64,000 bases of DNA from Riptortus pedestris (taxonomy: Eukaryota; Arthropoda; Insecta; Hemiptera; Alydidae): NCBI GenBank assembly GCA_019009955.1, contig CM032233.1, positions 95,768,001 to 95,832,000 of the forward strand, in the 5' to 3' direction. Position numbers and translations under genes: made by a program. The notes under the pieces are model-generated. The model saw only the letters and a program-made list of their open reading frames with translations. It was not told where the DNA came from and ran no database searches. Positions 59,072-64,000 of this stretch are shown here, one piece after another. Each line of letters opens with the position of its first letter. Position 1 is the first letter of the stretch.

Positions 59072-60801
59072 CTAGCTAAGGTGCCTCATGCTAAGGTCGC
59101 TCGGGAATCATTAAGAGTCTGAATGTTGATGGTATTTTTTAATTGGCAAGGATACAATGTGTACAGCTACACTTCCCACCTGGGCTAATAGTTTTCCCGT
59201 AAGGGTCATGTACGGAACTTATAGAATCGAAATTTTAGTTTTGAAGAATAAATGAAAATTAGCCCCTAATCAATCTCTTTCCACTGTTTGACACACCATG
59301 AATAACTCAGATCATAATCATGGATAGCATTTATTATAATTAAATTCATCTATAGTGAACATATTTCTTGTCAAAAACCAATCCGAGCAAAACATTATAT
59401 GCATAATAGTAAATGCGAGTAGAAAAAAATACAACATTTCACAGGAAATTAGTTAATACGATTAACTGTGTTAGCCAACCGACAACTTCTGCTCCCTCTT
59501 GAGTCTTATCAACATTGCTTTACTTAAATACCTATAGTTTATATTGGAAAGAATTGTTAAGCATTTCAATATTTCTACGCCAATTATTTATACATTGTTA
59601 CTGGAAAAATGTTTAAAACAAAAGTTACTCTAAATAAAGTAAGCAAGTTTTGTTATGTGCACGTTTGCCTTAAAACAAATAAAAAATGTAATATCGTGAA
59701 TTTTTATTTCAGGCCTCTCTTATAACCCCCACTCCTGTTCGAACCTAAAAATTTTAATATAGCTTATAATCATGGAAGAATTAGTGCTAATTCACATACA
59801 GTGGTTGTTAAGTTCGCCTCAATCGTTGGTGTCCAATAAAATTGTTGGATCCCACTCCAGTTTTTAATGTATTTCTCATTTATACTTTGTTATATCACAA
59901 AATGTTCTCTAAATAACAAAATAAACCACTTTTCCTATGTACAAATTTGCCGAAAACCCAATAGGAAACGGAATATTGCTATTTTTAATTTTAGTCCTCC
60001 CTTATAACCCCCACTCCTGCTCGTCCCTATAAATGTTGGTACAGCTTATTTTCATGGAGGAGTTAGTGCTAGTTCGCATACTGAGTTTTGTTAAGTTCGA
60101 TTCTATCGTTGGTGCGAAATAAAGTTGTTGGCTTGCGCTTTAGTTGTTCGTGTATATTTTGTTTCTAGTTCGTTATACGACAAAAGTGTTTATAATAAAA
60201 GTTATTCTAAACAACAAAATAAATAACTTTTGTTATGTGCGTATTTGCCGAAAAAGCAATTCGAAACGAAATATCGCTATTATTAATGTCAGGCCTCCCT
60301 TATAACCCCCACTCCTGCTCGTCTCTATAAATGTTGGTACAGCTTATTAACACTACGGATTTAGTGATAATTCGCATACCGAGTTTTGTTTAGTTAGGAT
60401 TAGTCTTTTGTGCCTAATAAAATTAGTGACTCCCTCTATAATTTTTAGAGTATTACGCATTTACACTTCAGCATACGACAATAACAAAATATACACCTTT
60501 TGTTATGTGCATATTTGCCATAAAACCCATAGAAAGCGAAATATCGCTATTTTTAATTTCAGCCCTCCCTTATAACCCCCCTTCCTGTTCGTCTCAGAAA
60601 ATATTGATATAGCCTAAAGTCTAAGTTGGGTTAGTAGCAATATACATGCCAAGTTTCATAAAATCGGTTCAGCCGTTTATGTGTGAAAAGGTAACAAACA
60701 GACACCAAAGAAACCAAATGCAGTTATGGTATCTATGAAATATGAAACGAAAAGTTATCATGAAATTTCGAGAAAAAAATCAATGTACAGACAGAGGTTA
60801 C

Positions 60802-60805
<4 letters not shown>
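59072..60805 (+). mobile_element. microsatellite-bounded module, longest copy
   Basis: Opens ACTAGCTAAGGTGCCTCATG and matches 52463-53909 throughout, with one or two extra tandem units. Unit starts are at about 59866, 60148 and 60448, giving spacings of roughly 282 and 300 bp. It closes GTGAAAAGGTAACAAACAGA and CAGACAGAGGTTACAATTTT directly before (AT)n. Confidence 0.75.
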
Positions 60806-60849
<44 letters not shown>

Positions 60850-60906
60850 AGAGAGAGAGAGAGAGAGAGAGAGATGTACACATATATATATATATATATA
60901 TATATA
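60806..60906. repeat. (AT)n-(GA)n-(AT)n compound microsatellite
   Basis: AT to about 60846, GA from 60848 to 60874, then a second AT block from 60882. It lies between the module and the HINE-like 3' block. Confidence 0.95.
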
Positions 60907-61044
60907 GAGATATATATTCACACTTTTGAACGGACCTCATTTCCGTCATCTACTAGGTAGGATTGACGGACATTTGAAGAAAAATTTCAAAAATTGCGTC
61001 ATGAGTACGACCTCAATAGCCTTAAGGGGAATCTGCTAAAAGTG

Positions 61045-61560
61045 TCCCCAGTATGCCAACCTCCAAGGAGGTACCAACACTAGGTCATCTGCAAACGGCA
61101 GATAGGAAACCCTAGCTCCTTCAAGGTAAATACCGACCTCTCTTGGAACCGTCTGAAGGCCCCAATCTATCGTGAGATTAAAAAGACATTGGAACAATGG
61201 ATCTCCCTGTCTAATCCCCCTCCCGCATAAAATTGTGCCAGTCGATGAACTGCCATGGGCAATACGTGTTAATCCCCTATAACATGTTCAATGAATGCGT
61301 TTATGAGGCCCTTGTAGGCCATGGAGAGCATAATGGCTTAAACTATCAAAGGCATTGGAGAATGCTAGTTTGGATAACCCTGGCAATGTCATGGGCGACG
61401 ACATGTAATTCATGCCTTCGATAACTCACCTCCTTGGACACAGAATCTAAAACCAATGTATTCTCTGATGTTCCATCCGAGCATATGATCCCCCTGTCCT
61501 CCCTCTATAAGATCAAGCGTACGGCAAGTATTTTGCGTAACTCTGAGAGGAAGGAATCAT
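61045..61560 (-). pseudogene. R2-like reverse transcriptase palm fragment
   Basis: The minus strand gives, in one frame with a single stop, NAFDSLSHYALHGLQGPHKR, then GRGIRQGDPLFQCLFNLTID W, LQTVPREVGIYLEGARVSYL and PFADDLVLVPPW. These are RT motifs: A-F-D-S-x-S-H (first catalytic Asp), R-G-x-R-Q-G-D-P-L, and the F-A-D-D box (codons on plus 61084-61095). The wording fits the R2/RLE group. Upstream, HELHVVAHDIA is in a shifted frame. The ORF is broken off just after F-A-D-D, where a HINE-like 3' end abuts it (61039). Confidence 0.75.
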
Positions 61561-61657
61561 TATTATTTATATTAAACAATTCAACGATTTCTTTTGAATA
61601 AAGGTCTCATGGCAGAATGTAAATGGAAAGTATGTTTAGACACTTAAATAATTTAAC

Positions 61658-61806
61658 ATTACAATCAAAGTCTTCAGGTACTGGCCGTGTGTCCATGTTT
61701 CTCGCCAACGTTTTATAGAACCCTGAGAATTCTAGAAGTATGTCTAGTGAAATGTCTGCCAGAAATATGAACACACAGTCAGTACCTGAAGACTTGGATT
61801 GTAATA
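61658..61806. repeat. large hairpin shared with the Penelope-like 3' region
   Basis: The left arm (ATTACAATCAAAGTCTTCAG GTACTGG ... CAACGTTT) pairs with the right arm (AAATGTCTGCC ... CAGTACCTGAAGACTTGGAT TGTAAT) over about 56 bp at roughly 85 percent, with a 36-base loop. The loop and right arm (CCTGAGAATTCTAGAAGTAT, GTCTAGTGAAATG) parallel 35300-35370 next to the Penelope-like fragment. A third partial copy lies at 61995-62060. Confidence 0.75.
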
Positions 61807-64000
61807 TTGGCTGTGGAAGTCTAGGAGTATATTTAAATATTACCCAACATAACTATATATTTTGATATTTATTATGATGATTTAGAGGGAATTCCTCACC
61901 TTTTCAACAGAAACTCAGAAATTCCGTACATCCAGAGGTCTTTGATAGGCTTTAGGAAAATAAATAAGATACAATATGGATTTCATATTTGTTCATGAAC
62001 ACACGGTCAGTACCCAAAGACTTTGATTGTGATATTTACAAGGGCTATGGACGTCTATGAGTATATCATAAATAATTTTCTGAAAGCTTAGCTATTTTAA
62101 ATAGGATACTGATTTGCCATTTATCACACACAAGTCCGTGAAATACCCAGAGATTTGTAAACAAATATTGAAAACAAAAACTAAAATTTAACCTTTTTTG
62201 TAACTTTAAAGTCCTTAAACAGCATACGGATTTTACAAAGAGACATTGTAATAGGATTGTGGTATACAGTTAATACGTACTAGTTTTGATTTTTTCTGTT
62301 TCTTTTTGGTTTTTTTATGCTTCCATTACAAGGGTTGTTACTTCCTTCTTAAAGTAGCACTTCAATATCTTCACAGTACTGAGTGGGATATAGGCTATTT
62401 CTTTAATGGTGCAGCAACCAATATGTGGCTATTCAAATACTGAGTAAGCAAACTTAATTAAAATTATTAGAGTCATCTCCATGTGTACTGAGAGGCTAAG
62501 AATTTTAATGAAAGAAAGACTTTATTGACAGTAACTTGTTTTCTCTAATTTCTTTAAGACCTATTAACCCATCACATTCAGCATGACTGAAAAATAAGCA
62601 TCATAAGTAATGTATAAGGGAAAAAACTTGATAGTTAAAAGTAAAAAAATAAAAACGCACTGTTTCAAAATTATTATTTAAAAAATTACACTTCTTAGAA
62701 ATAATAGAGGCTTAATAAATAAATACAAATACTTTTTCTTTGAATAAGTTACTACAAAGCTTGTCTGTTTTATAAAAATAAATTGATATTTTATCCAGTA
62801 TTGTCTACATTTAAAATTAATGAGCTTGTAAATATATGTATATCTACATATAAATCAGTAAATATATATTCATATATGAAAATTTCAAACATGACAATTA
62901 AACTGAAATGACAGAAGGCACTACTTAACAAACAAAACTAATTAAAAACAAGTACACAGTAAAGTCTTCTTAACTAAAGAACATAAAGCAATGTTATATA
63001 CTTACATGGAAGTAATGTATAAAGTAAAATGATTTTTTAGAAATAAAAATTTTCTGTCATTTAAAACCAAATTCATTTATTGAGTAAGAAAAAAAGTAAT
63101 GCCAATATAATGAAACAATCAATATTTCTATTGAATTCATAGAAGTAAGAAGGATAAAAGAAGAATCAACTTATAGAAGTGATATCAACAAATCCAACAA
63201 ATGAAAAATAATTACTCTTAGGACTAAGATAAAAGAAATAGGATAATTAACAAAGCATTATGTTGCTTTGGCAGTCAGTTTTATGGTCTAAATTAGCTGT
63301 CTGAGATCTTTTTTACTTGGCACCCACATTTTCACAAGTTCCTGTTTTACGGATTATAGTGGTAAATCATCTGTGATAAATCATGATGGTTTCCATAATC
63401 GTTCTTTCTAAAATTTCCCATTCCTGAAGTGAAGGTCCATACTCTTCCCCACTTAATACTCTTATCCCCCATAAACTCTTCATACTCTTTCCCCCTCTAA
63501 ATTTGAATACCTTATAGTGTAACTATTCACCCAACCAGAAGTTTCACATCACTTAACAAAAATAATAGAAAGAGGCGTTAATCTCACAGGCATGGAGGAT
63601 GCTTCAGCCTATGAGAAAGAACTTGAAATTGGGGATACTGCTTTATGTAATACTGCTTATATTCCTCTAAACAAAGAATAAATTGAAGAGAATATCCAAA
63701 ATCTAAAAAAGCAAGTGTCCAAGGAATTTATATAAATTGCAAAATCATATTACAAAGCTCGTCAAATCTATGTGCTAGCTCATAACATTACAACTCATAA
63801 GAACCGAAGTATTGGAACATCAAAAGGTTCAAGCTGTTCGCCTATACTTACCTAATAGTACACCAATTTTTATAGTTAATAAACATGAAACATAAGGAAA
63901 TATATGCATTTGCAAAAGACAAAGTAATATTAATTAAGTCAAAAATACCTAAACAGACTAAGACAATCATAAACATTACCATACTATACATCACTTTAAA
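61807..64000. other. mostly unassigned AT-rich interval
   Basis: Apart from the repeat phrase at 61995-62060, nothing is recognised. The sequence is among the most AT-rich in the window, with no frame over 60 codons. Confidence 0.4.

Larger units (their letters stand above)
58620..61039 (+). mobile_element. composite: HINE-like element around a 1.7-kb module
   Basis: The type-A body starts at about AAGAACACATTTGCATGTAT, shared with 17608. The core is complete to GACCGCTGGAGTGGTAACAG GC. The AT tract is reduced to ATATATAGATAG before the module at 59072. After the module come (AT)n, (GA)n and a second (AT)n, then CTTTTGAACGGACCTCATTT and a shortened end with one palindrome arm (CCTTAAGGGGAATCTGCTAA). 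The head is missing. It ends inside a region coding for an R2-like RT. Confidence 0.78.

Noticed and set aside
53211..60450. CRISPR-like array from regularly spaced repeats
   Set aside because: The units are 300-bp tandem repeats with no spacer/repeat alternation, in a eukaryotic transposable module.

Overview
The window looks like a repeat-dominated, AT-rich, gene-poor stretch of an invertebrate nuclear genome, most likely an arthropod. Non-LTR retrotransposons of several clades, Penelope-like fragments, a Tigger/pogo DNA transposon, tRNA-derived SINEs and long (AT)n, (AC)n and (GA)n microsatellites all point that way. I see no convincing host protein gene, no rRNA or functional tRNA gene, and no bacterial-type operon. 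The species cannot be named from the sequence alone.

The commonest component is one family of short non-autonomous elements, present about 25 times as whole, truncated or nested copies on both strands. A complete copy (for example 1271-2137, 17262-18189, the minus copy 31583-32215, and 42303-42936) begins TCCGTCACGCAGGGGCTGCG and soon carries AGCAGATTTCCC. It has a conserved core and a long (AT)n tract near its 3' side. It ends in a near-perfect palindrome (AGCTGATTTCCC...GGGAAATCTGCT) followed by AA. The 5' AGCAGATTTCCC is the inverse of the 3' end. This layout (5' sub-terminal repeat, internal microsatellite, 3' hairpin, no obvious target duplication) matches Helentron-associated interspersed elements (HINE/DINE-1-like); that class assignment is inference.

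Other sequence is repeatedly joined exactly at the (AT)n tract of these copies: a Penelope-like fragment (20.6-21.2 kb), a hairpin-bearing insert (22.9-23.1 kb), a 1.3 kb insert (54.6-55.8 kb), and two copies of a 1.4-1.7 kb module built from roughly 300-bp tandem units (52.5-53.9 and 59.1-60.8 kb). Copies also occur as inverted dimers with both 5' ends outward (11633-12358, 45833-46618).

The only nearly intact coding element is a Tigger/pogo-type DNA transposon at 42945-45231, with TA target duplication, terminal inverted repeats and a DDD transposase broken by one frameshift. All other coding traces are degraded retroelement 3' ends: RNase H plus CCHC-like tails (5.1, 18.5, 33.0 and 49.6 kb), RT C-termini (6.9, 15.2, 29.9 and 38.9 kb), R2-like RT pieces (39.6 and 61.1 kb) and Penelope-like endonuclease ends (20.9 and 35.0 kb). 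Stretches between repeats (notably 10.1-11.6, 19.0-20.5, 28.6-29.9, 35.6-38.1, 47.0-48.5, 56.0-57.5 and 61.8-64 kb) hold nothing I recognise. Some are GC-richer and may be unique intronic or intergenic DNA.
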